Shown here: positions 25,910 through 33,018 of the stretch, piece after piece
Position numbering within the stretch: the first letter of the stretch is position 1
How the letters are laid out: each line of letters starts with the position of its first letter
Source: Chloroflexales bacterium
GTDB taxonomy: Bacteria; Chloroflexota; Chloroflexia; Chloroflexales; Chloroflexaceae
Assembly (NCBI GenBank): GCA_013336035.1
Contig: JAAXUL010000002.1
Location: 1-33,018 of the forward strand
Direction: 5' to 3'
Length of the DNA stretch: 33,018 nucleotides
The notes under the pieces: model-generated
Database searches by the model: none
Seen by the model: only the letters and a program-made list of their open reading frames with translations
What the model was told of the DNA's origin: nothing
Position numbers and translations under genes: made by a program

Positions 25910-26889
25910 TAGTTCTGGCGCGCCTCGCTCGGCGACCCCGCGACAACAGCCTGCTGCAGGGCCTCCTGAGGGGTGCGGGCGGTGCGCACACCGGTCAGGC
26001 TGATGTCGAGCTGGGTCATTGTCGTGGCGATGCTGGCCGAGATGCCGGTGATTGTCACGTCGCAGCCAAGCAGGCGCACCGCCTGGACGGCCCGCAGCAG
26101 CGCGTGGGCCACGCCCTTGTCGACCGTTGACACGCCGGCAATATCAAGCACCACCAGACGGGCCCGGGCCTCGCCCACCTCTTGCAGCAGGCGTTCGGTC
26201 AGCATCTGGGCGCGTCGACTGTCGAGATGGCCGACCACAGGGGCCAGCAGCACCCCCTCGGCCAGGGCGACGGCAGGAGTCTCGAGGGTCGCCACCAGGT
26301 CGATCAGGCGGCGCTGCTCGTCATTCTGGCGCCCAAGCTCGGCGACCTTATGGGCCACCTCGGCGGCCCGGACCTCGCTCTGGGCCAGGGCCTCTTCGGC
26401 TCGCTGCATCTGGGCCTCGGCCTCGCGCTGGGCCGTCTCGGTGACCAGGCGAGCCAGGATGATCCCGCCGACGACCAGGGCATAGATCGCCAGAGCCATG
26501 GGGTCGGTGTAGATCCCCCGGCCGCCGGCCCGCACGGCAAGCATCACAACCAGGCTAGTAGCGCTGCCCAGCACCCAGAGTGGGCTGACCAGGATCAGCG
26601 CCAGCACCGGCGGGATAAACGCGGCCTGCGTGAACCGATCAGTCAGGTAGGGCTCCGGGGTGGCGATGCTGATCAGAAGCGTGATCAAGATCACTGTGGC
26701 GTGGCGCGCGTACTCCCACCCGCGCCAGTAGGCCGCAAGCAGCACAGAAAACATCAGGAGCCCAACAACGTTGGCCACCATTATGCTCCCCGTCGCCCCT
26801 GCGCCGATCTGTATGATCAGTACGATAAAAGTTATAGCGACAAGCAGCCCGAGCAATGCCAGCACAACCTGCCGCTGCGTGATTCTCAA
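25909..26889 (-). CDS. Membrane protein with RsbR-type STAS domain
   Basis: A 326-residue regulator with an N-terminal membrane domain of about six helices (8-148), a coiled-coil stretch (150-200) and an RsbR/RsbS-like STAS domain (about 201-315). The STAS core reads VVLDIAGVSTVDKGVAHALL then RLLGCDVTITGI. RsbR proteins carry phosphorylatable residues at the sites equal to Ser224 (LDSRRA) and the residue after VD. The second is Lys258 here, so stressosome-like phosphorylation could occur at only one site. It starts with TTG inside a TTGA overlap with the diterpene synthase gene, so it is translationally coupled to that pathway. A kinase or phosphatase partner is not in the window. Confidence 0.9.
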   Translation of the reverse strand: MRITQRQVVLALLGLLVAITFIVLIIQIGAGATGSIMVANVVGLLMFSVLLAAYWRGWEYARHATVILITLLISIATPEPYLTDRFTQAAFIPPVLALILVSPLWVLGSATSLVVMLAVRAGGRGIYTDPMALAIYALVVGGIILARLVTETAQREAEAQMQRAEEALAQSEVRAAEVAHKVAELGRQNDEQRRLIDLVATLETPAVALAEGVLLAPVVGHLDSRRAQMLTERLLQEVGEARARLVVLDIAGVSTVDKGVAHALLRAVQAVRLLGCDVTITGISASIATTMTQLDISLTGVRTARTPQEALQQAVVAGSPSEARQN

Positions 26890-27746
26890 GGCTCAACCTC
26901 CTGCCCGTGGTCTGGATACCAGAACCCCCCTACGCGGCGGCCGACCCCCAGCACAGCGCGACTCTCCCAGAGAGCCTGATGCTCAGAGATCTCGGCATAG
27001 CGAGACGATTTATCCTGCACCCAGGTCGAGCGCAGATAGATGCTGTCGTATATGATACGCCGGATCATCAGCTCATCAAGATCGTAGCCCGGGCGCTGAA
27101 CCCAGTAGCACTGTGTCTCCTCATAGAGTAGCAGCGGAACAATATCATTTGTTACCAGCGGCTTGCCAAAGCCGATCTGCAGCCGCGCCGGCGGCACATC
27201 CTCGCCATAGATGGCGCGGATAAGCTCAGCCTGGGTGCGGGCCTGGCCGGCAAGGGCGGTCGCGAGCATCATCTGCCAGAGGGCGCTCCGGGTAGCGGCG
27301 GCGTGGAACCAGAGGGTGGGCCCGCCAGTGTCCGGCGTCGCCTCCACCAGGGTGTGGGCCGCCTCCTCGAGCTCGGGCAGGCCGCCGGCGCCAATCAGGC
27401 GCACCCGCCAGCCGTGACGCCTGTAGTCGGCCAGGGCCTCGGGCCCGGTCAGCCCCCAGACGACCCAGCGCATGAGCTGCTCGCGGTAGGGCCCCACCTC
27501 GTCGATCTGCCCGGGCCGTAGCAGGCTGGTGTACAGATGGCGCACCCCAAGCCGGTAGAAGCGCGCGAAGCAGTCAACCATCCGCTCGCGCGAGAGTCGC
27601 ACGTAGTCGGTGCTGTCCGGTGCGACGCCGCTAAGGGCGGCGCTGCGGCGGGTGCCGCCGGCCGCGAAGATGACGCCCTGGGGCGCCACCGCGGCCACAG
27701 CCTCGGCTGGGCAGGCGAGAAATTGATCGAGGGTCGGCTGACTCAT
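26886..27746 (-). CDS. Rv3378c-like diterpene synthase (tuberculosinol/kolavelool synthase family)
   Basis: A 286-residue enzyme resembling Mycobacterium tuberculosis Rv3378c, which has a cis-prenyltransferase fold and removes or transfers diphosphate from a bicyclic diterpenyl diphosphate. Shared stretches (recalled, numbering from the track start): GGTRR (33-37), the DY pair 50-51, IYGED...IGFGKP (182-199), MIRRIIYDSIYLR (230-242) and LGVGRRVGGFWYP (269-281). The first motif has Gly33 where Rv3378c has a catalytic Asp (DGTRR). I chose ATG 27746 over 27755 because it places the N-terminus in register with Rv3378c and follows the cyclase TGA by one base. The likely substrate is the upstream cyclase product; the product is an alcohol or a transferred diterpenyl group. 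Confidence 0.85.
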   Translation of the reverse strand: MSQPTLDQFLACPAEAVAAVAPQGVIFAAGGTRRSAALSGVAPDSTDYVRLSRERMVDCFARFYRLGVRHLYTSLLRPGQIDEVGPYREQLMRWVVWGLTGPEALADYRRHGWRVRLIGAGGLPELEEAAHTLVEATPDTGGPTLWFHAAATRSALWQMMLATALAGQARTQAELIRAIYGEDVPPARLQIGFGKPLVTNDIVPLLLYEETQCYWVQRPGYDLDELMIRRIIYDSIYLRSTWVQDKSSRYAEISEHQALWESRAVLGVGRRVGGFWYPDHGQEVEP

Positions 27747-27747
27747 C

Positions 27748-29253
27748 TCACACATGCTCCGGAAGCAGAGCTACGAGCTCGATCACCCGTGAGATACGGA
27801 TCGGCGAGTAGTTCTCTTTCGCCAGCCAGCAGCGGTTGGCGCGCGGGCTGAATGGGCGGTAATGGTCGTAGAGCCAGCGCATGGCCACGCTGAGCGTCGC
27901 GGCAACTCGCTCACCGCCAAGGCCGTGCCGCATGGCCAGCCGGCAGATCAGCACGCCGTAGGCTGTCTCCTCCAGCTCGGACGAGTCTATAGTACACCAC
28001 GATCCGTCGGGCTGCTGGTAGTCGAGCAGGATATCGAGCGCCCTGGCCAGCGATTCGTGGCTGAAGCTCGGGCCTAGAGCAAGCATCGCCTGGTAGGTTG
28101 TGTACAGCCACGAGCTGTTCCACTTATCGCGCTGCCAGCGCCCGTCGCAGCTCTGCCGCTCGATGAGATAGCTCTGGCTGGCGCTCATATCGTGACCGTA
28201 GATGGTGAGAGCCTGTACAGCCCGCGCGCTGGTGATCAGCGAGGGCTGGAGCTCGCCCAGGTACGAGTAGAAGCTCGCGCCGCAGGCGAAGCGGGTCAGG
28301 GCGGCCGCTGGCGCTGGGCGCCCACTGGCCCCGAGCACGGCGACCGCCGCGGCCGTATCGTCCCCATCGGGGACGAAGGCGTCGCTACAGCCTAGACCCT
28401 CGGGCCGCAGAGCCCGGGCAAGCTCATCGACCTTCGTTGCGATCACCGCCCGGAGCTCAGGCTGGTCAAAGTAGCCCCCGGCGAGGATGGTGTGCATAGC
28501 GTAGGCCAGCTCGAACCGGTCGATCGGCCAGGCTGTCGGCACAACTCCAGGGATGCCTACCTGGGTGGCGTGGGCGGCCTGCTCAAGGTAGGCGCGGGCG
28601 CCCTCGGCGTACACTGCCAGCTCTGCACGCCCAGAGGCCAGCCATAGCCAGGCCGCCGTCGCGGCCGGGCTATGGCCGACGCTCCCCGAGGCATCGAGCA
28701 AGTTTGGATCGGGCCTGGTCCCGTAGGCCTCCCACGAGTGGACAGCGGTGGTGCCAGGCGCGAGCGGCATGCGGGCGATCAGCTGTCGCCGCCTGGCGCC
28801 CAGGTCGAGCAGCGGACGATAGAGCTCGGTGGGCAGCGCGATCCCGGCCTCGCGGGCATCATCGAGGAGCCGCGGGAAGAGAAGCTCGACGCCCACCGGC
28901 AGATCGTCGGGGAGGTTGCCCACCCAGTGATTCGCCTCGCGCCGCAGGCAGGCGAGCCCCTCGTCGGCGGCCTCGCGAACGGACCTGCGCTGGCCGTACC
29001 GGTAGAGGGTGAGCACGGCGGCCAGGGTGGGCACCGCGCGAGCGAGAGGCACCGCCGGGCTCCCCCACCCTCCGTCGGCGCGCTGCTGAGCCAGCAGCCA
29101 CTCTATAGCGGGCCAGACCTCTTCGTCCGGGGGCGCAAGCCGCAGGACCTGGGCAGTGTCGTAGATCGAGGCCGAGATCAGGCCACCAGCCCGGCCCAGA
29201 TCGGCGATCTGGCAGCGCAGGTCTGTAAGCAGGACATCACTGAGAGAGTTCAT
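27748..29253 (-). CDS. Class II diterpene cyclase (halimadienyl/kolavenyl diphosphate synthase-like)
   Basis: A 501-residue beta-gamma-domain terpene cyclase that protonates geranylgeranyl diphosphate to a bicyclic diterpenyl diphosphate in the cytosol. The DxDD acid motif is PDGDDTA (295-301). QW-type repeats are QQRADGGWG (56-64) and QQPDGSW (413-419), and ISASIYDTAQV (27-37) matches ISSTAYDTAWV in M. tuberculosis Rv3377c, also near 500 residues. RDKWNSSWLYTTY (375-387) corresponds to a conserved stretch there too. No class I DDxxD domain is present. GGAG lies six bases before ATG. No GGPP synthase is in the window, so GGPP must come from elsewhere. The skeleton (halimane, clerodane or labdane) cannot be read from sequence. 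Confidence 0.9.
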   Translation of the reverse strand: MNSLSDVLLTDLRCQIADLGRAGGLISASIYDTAQVLRLAPPDEEVWPAIEWLLAQQRADGGWGSPAVPLARAVPTLAAVLTLYRYGQRRSVREAADEGLACLRREANHWVGNLPDDLPVGVELLFPRLLDDAREAGIALPTELYRPLLDLGARRRQLIARMPLAPGTTAVHSWEAYGTRPDPNLLDASGSVGHSPAATAAWLWLASGRAELAVYAEGARAYLEQAAHATQVGIPGVVPTAWPIDRFELAYAMHTILAGGYFDQPELRAVIATKVDELARALRPEGLGCSDAFVPDGDDTAAAVAVLGASGRPAPAAALTRFACGASFYSYLGELQPSLITSARAVQALTIYGHDMSASQSYLIERQSCDGRWQRDKWNSSWLYTTYQAMLALGPSFSHESLARALDILLDYQQPDGSWCTIDSSELEETAYGVLICRLAMRHGLGGERVAATLSVAMRWLYDHYRPFSPRANRCWLAKENYSPIRISRVIELVALLPEHV

Positions 29254-29277
29254 AGCGCTCCGACAAGGTGTGAAAAG

Positions 29278-29308
29278 CTGAGGGCGCCGGTGACACCGGC
29301 GCCCTCAG
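29278..29308 (-). terminator. Strong hairpin terminator of the nucleoside hydrolase gene
   Basis: CTGAGGGCGCCGGTG-A-CACCGGCGCCCTCAG has perfect 15-bp arms. On the minus strand it is followed by CTTTTC, a short U-run. It sits between the nucleoside hydrolase and the diterpene cyclase and should largely separate their transcripts. Confidence 0.8.
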
Positions 29309-29311
29309 GGT

Positions 29312-30427
29312 CTAGCGTAGCAGGTCTCGTTCGAACAGTCGCAAGACAGCTCCTTCATCAAGGTCGAGGATCACCTGGGCGTTGTCGGGCTCTCGCAGAA
29401 GGATGGCGCCAAGGGCGGCGTTCATATCGGAGCCCGGGGTGAAGGCCTGGTCGGCCAGGGCCGAAAGCTCGGCGTCATCGGCGATCATGGGGATGCGATT
29501 GGCGAGGTCGGCCGCGATCACGGTCTGTCCGCGGGCCAGGCCATCATCGACGACAACCTTCACCAGGGCGCTCTGGGCGCCGCCCAGATCAGGGTAGAGG
29601 GCATAGACCGCGGCGGCCGCGTCGGGGATGGCGGCCCGCCCCGCCTCACCCTGCATCTGCTGCGCCCGCACATAGGCCCCGAAGGACTGGGCCAGCAGCG
29701 CGCCGACCGCATCGCCACGCCGGCCGAGCCGCCTGATCAGCTGCTCGGGGTTGACCGTCACCTGGCTGAAGGCGTCGAGGGTGACCAGCTCGACCTGCAT
29801 GTCGCTGGCGAGGACCGCCGCCAGGGCGTCGGGGTCGGCGTAGATATTGAACTCGGCCACGGGGGTGCGATTTCCGCCCCGCTGGGCGCCGCCGAGGGCC
29901 ACCAGGCGCACGCCAGCCATATCGGCCGGGTAGGCCGCGATAGCGCGGGCCACATTGGTCAGCGGTCCGAGGGCTACGATAGTCAGGCCGGGGTGCTCGC
30001 GGGCCGCCGCCGCCAGGGCCGCCGGCGCATCGGTGGGCAGCCCCGCGATATCGGCGGGCCGCTGGGCAAACCAGAGGCCGTCAGGGCCGTGGATGAGGGC
30101 CCCGGTGCGGGTGCGCGACAGCTCGAGCGGATCGGCGGCGCCCACGGTCACGGGGTACTGCTCGCCCGCCGCAGCGACGAGGGTCAGGAGGTTACGGGTA
30201 GCGTGGTCACCGCTGGTGTTCCCGACGACAGTGGTGAAGCCGACGATCTCGACGTTGGGCTGCCCGAGCAGCCAGGTGATGGCAAGGGCGTCATCGACAC
30301 CAATATCGGTGTCGACGATGATCGGGCCAGTGGGTTGCTTGCGACCGGCCTGGGTTGGCGCGGCAAAGGCGACAAGAGCGATCGCGACAAGGGCGATCGC
30401 AGCGATAAGATGGCCTGGGCGAAACAT
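29312..30427 (-). CDS. Exported nucleoside hydrolase (inosine-uridine-preferring family)
   Basis: About 371 residues from the ATG at 30427 (GAGAGG upstream; the track start adds 18 residues ahead of the signal peptide). A signal peptide (FRPGHLIAAIALVAIALVAFAAPTQA) suggests export. The Ca-binding ribose site is IVDTDIGVDDALA (37-49), the canonical DTDPGxDDA motif with Ile for Pro. IHGPDGLW, ALGPLTNVARA and EFNIYADPDAL follow, all family-typical. It hydrolyses N-glycosidic bonds of nucleosides; the catalytic His of LDVTH is not seen (LDAFSQ), so specificity is unclear. It has its own promoter and a strong terminator. Confidence 0.88.
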   Translation of the reverse strand: MFRPGHLIAAIALVAIALVAFAAPTQAGRKQPTGPIIVDTDIGVDDALAITWLLGQPNVEIVGFTTVVGNTSGDHATRNLLTLVAAAGEQYPVTVGAADPLELSRTRTGALIHGPDGLWFAQRPADIAGLPTDAPAALAAAAREHPGLTIVALGPLTNVARAIAAYPADMAGVRLVALGGAQRGGNRTPVAEFNIYADPDALAAVLASDMQVELVTLDAFSQVTVNPEQLIRRLGRRGDAVGALLAQSFGAYVRAQQMQGEAGRAAIPDAAAAVYALYPDLGGAQSALVKVVVDDGLARGQTVIAADLANRIPMIADDAELSALADQAFTPGSDMNAALGAILLREPDNAQVILDLDEGAVLRLFERDLLR

Positions 30428-30512
30428 AGCATACCTCTCAGAGCTGTGACGAACTGTGTGGGAATAGAGAGGGTCTTGCACACGCGCAGCACGCCTGCAC
30501 GCGCCTACTATG

Positions 30513-30541
30513 ATTATACGTTTTGCCGCCGGCCCAGTCTA
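30513..30541 (-). promoter_or_regulatory. -35/-10 promoter of the nucleoside hydrolase gene
   Basis: On the minus strand TAGACT (30541-30536), a 17-nt spacer, then a perfect TATAAT (30518-30513). Transcription would start near 30507, about 80 nt before the ATG. Confidence 0.6.
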
Positions 30542-30591
30542 TATACCCGGGGGTCCTGTTCCTTGACAACCCCATAAGGGGCGACGCAAAG

Positions 30592-30627
30592 CGCGACGGG
30601 GGAGGCACATATGCCTCCCCCGTCGCG
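30592..30627 (-). terminator. Strong hairpin terminator of the fumarase/aspartase gene
   Basis: CGCGACGGGGGAGGCA and TGCCTCCCCCGTCGCG form perfect 16-bp arms around the loop CATA. On the minus strand the stem is followed by CTTTG. It lies 34 bp after the stop. Confidence 0.8.
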
Positions 30628-30660
30628 TTGTCCAGGTCGGAAGACGATGGCCACCGCGCG

Positions 30661-32079
30661 CTACCCGGCGGCGGCGATGCCCTGGATGCCGCCCTCGGTG
30701 AGCGTGCGGGCGTCGATCAGCTTGTCGACCTCCTCGCCGGAGAGCAGGCCCTTCTCGACCACGACCTCCTTGATCGTCTTGCCGGTGGCCATGGCCTCTT
30801 TGGCGACGGCGGCGCCATTGAGATAGCCGATCACGGGGTTGAGGGCCGTGACCAGGATGGCATTCTTAGCCAGCCAGCCCTCGGCCTTCTCGCGGTTGGC
30901 GGTGACACCAACGACGCACTTGGTGGTGAAGGCGTTGACGGCGCCGATCAGCACGTGCATCATCTCGAACAGATTATGGGCGATGATCGGCATCATCACG
31001 TTCAGCTCGAGCTGGCCGGCCTGGGCGGCCAGGCTGACGGTCAGGTCGCAGCCCTGGACGTGGAAGCAGGCCATGTTGAGCATCTCGGCCAGCACAGGGT
31101 TGACCTTGCCGGGCATGATGCTCGAGCCGGGCTGCACGGCGGGCAGGCGGATCTCATCGAGGCCGGTGGCCGGGCCCGAGCTGAGCAGGCGGAAGTCGTT
31201 GGCGATGCGCACGAGGGTGATGCAGAGGCTGCGCATGCTGGCCGAGAAGTCGGCCGGGTCGGCCATGCTCTGCATCGACTCGAACAGGTTGCCCGAGCTG
31301 CGCAGGCCCTGGCCGGTCAGCTCCGAGAGCTTCTCGACCATACGCTGATGGTACTCGACGTGGGCGTTGAGGGCGGTGCCGGTGGCGGTGCCGCCGATAC
31401 CGAGACGGCGCAGGCGCTCGGCGGCGGCCTGGATGCGCTCCTGGTCATTGCGCACAGCCAGGGCGTAGGCCCCGAACTCCTGGCCGAGACGCACGGGCAC
31501 GGCGTCCTGCAGGTGGGTGCGGCCCGACTTGACCACATCGTCGAACTCCTGCGCCTTGGCCTCGAGGGCGTCAGCGAGGTCGTCGATGGCGGCAAGCAGA
31601 TCGGGCAGGCGCCAGAGGCAGCCGAGGCGGATAGCGGTGGGGATAGTGTCGTTGGTCGACTGGGCCATATTGACGTGGTCGTTGGGGCTGACCGGCTTCT
31701 TGGCGTCGTCGAGGGCAAAGCCGAGGATCTGACTGGCGCGGTTGGCGATCACCTCGTTCAGATTCATGTTGTGCGAGGTGCCGGCGCCGGCCTGGAAGGG
31801 GTCGACGACGAACTGGCTCTGCCACTTGCCGGCGAGAACCTCGTCGGCGGCCTGGATGATCGCATCGGCGAGGCTGGCGTCCAGCAGGCCCAGGTCGCGA
31901 TTGACCTCGGCGGCGGCCCGCTTAACGGCGGCCTGGGCCCACACAAAGGCGGGGTAGGGCTTCAGGCCGCTGACGGGGAAGTTGAGAACGGCCCGCTGGG
32001 TCTGAGCGCCATAAAGGGCGTCTGCCGGGACCTGCATCTCGCCGAGCGAATCCTTTTCGATGCGGAAGCTCTCACTCAT
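30661..32079 (-). CDS. Class II fumarase/aspartase superfamily lyase
   Basis: A 472-residue homotetrameric lyase for reversible addition of water or ammonia to fumarate. It has the signature GSSIMPGKVNP, plus GAGTSHNMNLNE, SPNDHVNMAQSTND and SGRTHLQDAVP. AQSTND, DAVPVRLGQEF and AAQAGQLELNVM look closer to aspartate ammonia-lyase, while GKVNP and THLQDA fit fumarase as well, so I leave the choice open. The start is ATG 32079, with AAGGAG nine bases upstream. The track ATG at 32154 is inside the promoter. It is monocistronic, with a strong terminator. Confidence 0.93.
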   Translation of the reverse strand: MSESFRIEKDSLGEMQVPADALYGAQTQRAVLNFPVSGLKPYPAFVWAQAAVKRAAAEVNRDLGLLDASLADAIIQAADEVLAGKWQSQFVVDPFQAGAGTSHNMNLNEVIANRASQILGFALDDAKKPVSPNDHVNMAQSTNDTIPTAIRLGCLWRLPDLLAAIDDLADALEAKAQEFDDVVKSGRTHLQDAVPVRLGQEFGAYALAVRNDQERIQAAAERLRRLGIGGTATGTALNAHVEYHQRMVEKLSELTGQGLRSSGNLFESMQSMADPADFSASMRSLCITLVRIANDFRLLSSGPATGLDEIRLPAVQPGSSIMPGKVNPVLAEMLNMACFHVQGCDLTVSLAAQAGQLELNVMMPIIAHNLFEMMHVLIGAVNAFTTKCVVGVTANREKAEGWLAKNAILVTALNPVIGYLNGAAVAKEAMATGKTIKEVVVEKGLLSGEEVDKLIDARTLTEGGIQGIAAAG

Positions 32080-32144
32080 TGGGGTGGACTCCTTTGTCGG
32101 GCGCCTGCGCAAGGCGTTAGTAGTAGCAGGGATGACCGGGAAAG

Positions 32145-32153
32145 ATTGTAGCA
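32145..32153 (-). promoter_or_regulatory. Extended -10 promoter of the fumarase/aspartase gene
   Basis: On the minus strand TGCTACAAT. Its TG is part of the ORF-track ATG, so that codon cannot start translation of this transcript. Transcription would start near 32138. Confidence 0.6.
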
Positions 32154-32190
32154 TATAGCGGGCTATGCCTATTGCGGACCGATAGGCTAT

Positions 32191-32219
32191 TTGCGCTAAC
32201 CGCGACCCCCTGTTAGGAT
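32191..32219 (+). promoter_or_regulatory. Promoter of the TPR membrane protein gene
   Basis: TTGCGC (32191-32196), a 17-nt spacer, then TAGGAT (32214-32219), which is preceded by TG to give the extended -10 TGTTAGGAT. Transcription would start near 32226, about 42 nt before ATG. Confidence 0.45.
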
Positions 32220-32267
32220 AGCCGGGTCACACCGACACGAACTCTGGCACAACTCCCTGGACAGATC

Positions 32268-33018
32268 ATGACCACCACGACTAGTCCCGCCTTCACCGAC
32301 CTGCTGGAGACAGCCCGGGCCGCCGCGCTGGTTGGCGACACGCTGCGTGCGCGCCGCTACTTCCGCAACGCCACTGAGATCGACCCGATGAGCGTCGAGG
32401 CCTGGCTAGGCTTCGCCGCCACGGCGGCCGTGCTGCGAGAGCGTCGCGGCCTCTACGAGCGGGCTCTGGCTATTGACCCTGGCTGCGCGGACGCGCACGA
32501 GAGTATCGCCCAGATCGACGCGCTGCTCGCCACTGGCGCCCTCATCCGCCCCCGCGCGGCCCAGGCGGCGCCGGTCGTGGCCGAGGTCGAGTATGTGTCG
32601 ATGGCGCCGCCGCTGGCTTCGCTGATAATCCCGCTGCCGGCCGTCAGGGCGCCGTCGCGCGGCCGGCACCTGGGCCTGCTGGCTGTAGCGGTGATCGGTG
32701 TGGCGACCATGGGCCTGCTGACGGCGATGGGCATCTTCGTGCTGACCAGCTTCTGGGGCTTCCTTCTGGCATTTATGGCGGGCCCCAGCGTGAGCGAGCT
32801 AATGCTGTGGCTGACCGACCGCGTCCGCAAGGGGCTGGGCGGCCGGCCCCTGCAGATCGCCGCGGCTCTCGGCATGATCGTTGGCGGTCTAGGGGCCATG
32901 GCCCTGGGCGGCCTGCTGCTCCAGGCCACTGGCGTGCCGCTGCCCGCCGAGGCCGTGGCGATGGCCCGCACCCTCGGCGCCGGGCGCGAGCCAGTCGCGG
33001 TGCTCCTGAACAGCCCCG
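32268..33018 (+). CDS. TPR-like membrane protein, truncated by the window edge
   Basis: An open reading frame from ATG 32268 that runs off the right end (250 codons seen) and is absent from the ORF track because it has no stop. The N-terminus has TPR-like helices (TLRARRYFRNATEIDP, then LYERALAIDPGCADAHESIAQI). A Pro/Ala linker and hydrophobic segments follow (HLGLLAVAVIGVATMGLLTAMGIFV, FWGFLLAFMAGP, and a Gly/Leu-rich helix). Such proteins occur widely in Chloroflexota, but the role is unknown. The start is supported by a promoter-like element upstream. Confidence 0.7.
   Translation, partial: MTTTTSPAFTDLLETARAAALVGDTLRARRYFRNATEIDPMSVEAWLGFAATAAVLRERRGLYERALAIDPGCADAHESIAQIDALLATGALIRPRAAQAAPVVAEVEYVSMAPPLASLIIPLPAVRAPSRGRHLGLLAVAVIGVATMGLLTAMGIFVLTSFWGFLLAFMAGPSVSELMLWLTDRVRKGLGGRPLQIAAALGMIVGGLGAMALGGLLLQATGVPLPAEAVAMARTLGAGREPVAVLLNSP

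Noticed and set aside
26886-27755. Undecaprenyl diphosphate synthase
   Set aside because: The GGTRR motif hints at the cis-prenyltransferase fold, but the IYGED, IGFGKP and RRIIYDSIYLR blocks and the cyclase neighbour fit the Rv3378c family.
32080-32154. N-terminal 25 residues of the track ORF for the fumarase/aspartase
   Set aside because: The ATG is part of the promoter element, and AAGGAG precedes the internal ATG at 32079.

Overview
The window is a GC-rich bacterial chromosome segment, most likely from Chloroflexota (class Chloroflexia; Herpetosiphon, Roseiflexus or Kouleothrix-like). The clues are a lipoprotein with an Ala/Thr/Glu/Pro-rich linker, a PrsW next to histidine genes, and above all a class II diterpene cyclase plus Rv3378c-type synthase pair, a combination I recall from Herpetosiphon aurantiacus. 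The phylum call is inference from gene content. I saw no rRNA, tRNA, CRISPR array or insertion sequence.

Layout: 1-210, ten 21-bp hairpin-forming tandem repeats. 283-2634 (-), two abutting glycosyltransferase genes (GT2 then GT4). 2885-3097 (+), a small zinc-binding protein, convergent with 3119-5512 (-), a membrane hybrid histidine kinase. 5800-6660 (-), an alpha/beta-hydrolase-fold protein with a degenerate triad, divergent from a PH-domain membrane protein and an unknown gene (6728-7883, +). 7908-9239 (-), an M20-peptidase-like protein that has lost most metal ligands. 9797-16033 (+), a complete five-gene peptide-type ABC transporter behind a 557-bp regulatory leader, followed closely by a MoxR ATPase and a methylglutaconyl-CoA-hydratase-like crotonase. 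17802-20453 (-), an amidohydrolase fused to a CYTH-like domain, then coaE. 20567-24393 (+), hisC, then a chain hisN-mazG-hisB-prsW in which every junction is a TGATG overlap. 24579-25868, two divergent genes of unknown function. 25909-29253 (-), the diterpene locus: class II cyclase, Rv3378c-like synthase, and a membrane STAS protein coupled to it. 29312-30427 (-), an exported nucleoside hydrolase. 30661-32079 (-), a fumarase/aspartase-family lyase. 32268 to the right edge (+), a truncated TPR membrane protein.

Regulation: many start regions share an extended -10 promoter, usually the exact 9-mer TGCTACAAT. Three promoters carry perfect inverted repeats in operator position. Convergent gene pairs share hairpins that overlap both stop codons. 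Several ORF-track starts lie upstream of or inside these promoters, so I moved the starts of the PH protein, the oligopeptide ATPase, hisC, the 24579 gene, the diterpene synthase, the nucleoside hydrolase and the fumarase/aspartase.

The strongest candidate for a notable system is the 25909-30427 block: a likely two-step bicyclic diterpenoid pathway (GGPP cyclisation, then diphosphate removal or transfer) with a translationally coupled STAS regulator and a neighbouring nucleoside hydrolase. The amidohydrolase-CYTH fusion is the second.
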